A stretch of DNA of 64,000 bases. Source: Knufia peltigerae (Eukaryota > Ascomycota > Eurotiomycetes > Chaetothyriales > Trichomeriaceae). Shown here one piece after another: positions 63,301 to 64,000 of this stretch. Made by a program: the position numbers and the translations under genes. A model generated the notes under the pieces. That model was not told the origin of the DNA, ran no database searches, and worked only from the letters and a program-made list of their open reading frames with translations. The stretch spans positions 62,001 through 126,000 of the forward strand of contig JAPDRN010000083.1 of the NCBI GenBank assembly GCA_030247855.1, in the 5' to 3' direction. Positions within the stretch are counted from its first letter, which is position 1. The number at the start of each line of letters is the position of its first letter.

Positions 63301-64000
63301 TCATGGTGTCGGAAACCCTAGCTTCCTGTGACACCTGGACACGATCTCGATATAATCAGGCTCGTTCTCTGGAGTCAGTATTCCGTGCCTCACAAAAAAC
63401 TCCACCAGCACTTGAGCGCAGTTTGGTTTGAACTTGCCCTCGGCCATCGCATCCTTGACCTCTTTTATTGTCAGAAGCTGGAAGTCGATGGCTTCATCGT
63501 CGCCAGGCTTCGGGATGACATTCGATGGAAGCTCGAGGTCATAGATGTACTGGCATTCAGGTTGACACAGGCCTATTTCGCCGCCAGCTCTCGAATCTCG
63601 GACGTGGAAATAAGTCAGCGTACCACAAGCTTTGGCGGACTGTACGACATCTGCCGGCAACGAGGCTTCTTCGTCACATTCCCTCACCAGACATTCGAAA
63701 GGCTTTTCTCCCGTGCTTAACCCTCCGGCAACGGTGTTATCCATCATGCCAGGATACGTCGGTTTGGTCAAAGCTCTGCGAGGCGCCCAGATCTTCATAC
63801 CTTCTTCGGTCTGGACGTAGCCCGTCATATGCACTCCATATGTGACAACGCCGAAGAGGGGGGTTGCAGAGCGTTCCATGCTGAGAATGAGCTCTTTGCC
63901 AGGTCCGTAGATGGGGTACAGCTCACTGCGCCAACCATCCAGCACGCGAAAGATTTTCTGTTCTCTCACGCTCTGTAAATATTGCGCCAGGATCTTGTTG
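63301..64000 (-). CDS. Nudix hydrolase with DUF4743-type N terminus (5' end outside window)
   Basis: Cytosolic Nudix hydrolase of the group related to the Nudix domain of thiamine pyrophosphokinase (Tnr3-type). The frame is open from the window edge to TAA at 63301, at least 233 residues. FRVLDGWRSELYPIYG starts the domain, then FGVVTYGVHMTGYV and IWAPRRALTKPTYPGMMDNTVAGG. The Nudix box is GLSTGEKPFECLVRECDEEA; the REx2EE metal ligands are kept, while the Gly near the box end is Ser. GEIGLCQPECQYIYDLELP and DFQLLTIKEVKDAM follow, as in yeast YJR142W-like proteins. Confidence 0.9.
   Translation of the reverse strand, partial: NKILAQYLQSVREQKIFRVLDGWRSELYPIYGPGKELILSMERSATPLFGVVTYGVHMTGYVQTEEGMKIWAPRRALTKPTYPGMMDNTVAGGLSTGEKPFECLVRECDEEASLPADVVQSAKACGTLTYFHVRDSRAGGEIGLCQPECQYIYDLELPSNVIPKPGDDEAIDFQLLTIKEVKDAMAEGKFKPNCAQVLVEFFVRHGILTPENEPDYIEIVSRCHRKLGFPTP

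Noticed and set aside
1..64000. CRISPR arrays, bacterial operons, viral genes, full transposons
   Set aside because: Nothing resembling direct-repeat arrays, ribosome-binding sites, transposases, integrases or reverse transcriptases was seen; the sequence is eukaryotic.

Overview
The window is nuclear DNA of a filamentous ascomycete (Pezizomycotina). Evidence: short GT-AG introns, mostly 46-120 nt, with CTRAC-like branch sites; fungal Zn2Cys6 regulators; and many MFS carriers. Gene content fits Eurotiomycetes, perhaps a black yeast (Chaetothyriales), but that placement is inference. I found 31 protein genes that I can splice into open frames, plus one intron-bearing tRNA. Two genes run off the ends (FIP1 left, a Nudix hydrolase right).

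Housekeeping genes fill the left and right parts. Left (1-18.1 kb): FIP1, HSP10, EXO84, TOM20, a peroxisomal copper amine oxidase, an aldehyde dehydrogenase, a hemerythrin-like protein, Hikeshi/OPI10 and a 75-residue two-exon protein. Right (42-64 kb): POP4, DBP7, pantothenate synthetase, ASA1, tRNA-Thr(CGT), a Zn2Cys6 regulator, a GRE2-like reductase, a family 2 glycosidase, a small membrane protein, ELP4, RPB8 and the Nudix gene.

The middle (18.4-41.3 kb) is accessory. Block A (18.4-25.1 kb) holds a Zn2Cys6 regulator, a sugar-porter-type transporter and, divergent from it, a flavoprotein amine oxidase with the cysteine typical of covalent FAD. This reads as a small uptake-and-oxidation module. 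Block B (26.0-37.0 kb) holds a 14-TM DHA2-type exporter, a short-chain dehydrogenase, a Zn2Cys6 regulator, an NTF2-like/flavin-monooxygenase fusion and a second MFS carrier. It has the layout of a small self-regulated catabolic, detoxification or secondary-metabolite cluster without a PKS or NRPS. Block C (37.4-41.3 kb) is a head-to-head pair of diverged beta-carbonic-anhydrase-like genes that share an intron position, followed by a regulator-like gene lacking a zinc cluster.

Candidate cis elements include a 25-bp imperfect direct repeat in the block A divergent promoter, CGGGGT-containing palindromes in block B, an inverted repeat between the carbonic anhydrase genes, and a TACTCCGTA/TACGGAGTA element scattered through non-coding DNA. 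Exon joins were made by eye and checked for frame; no expression or homology search was run.
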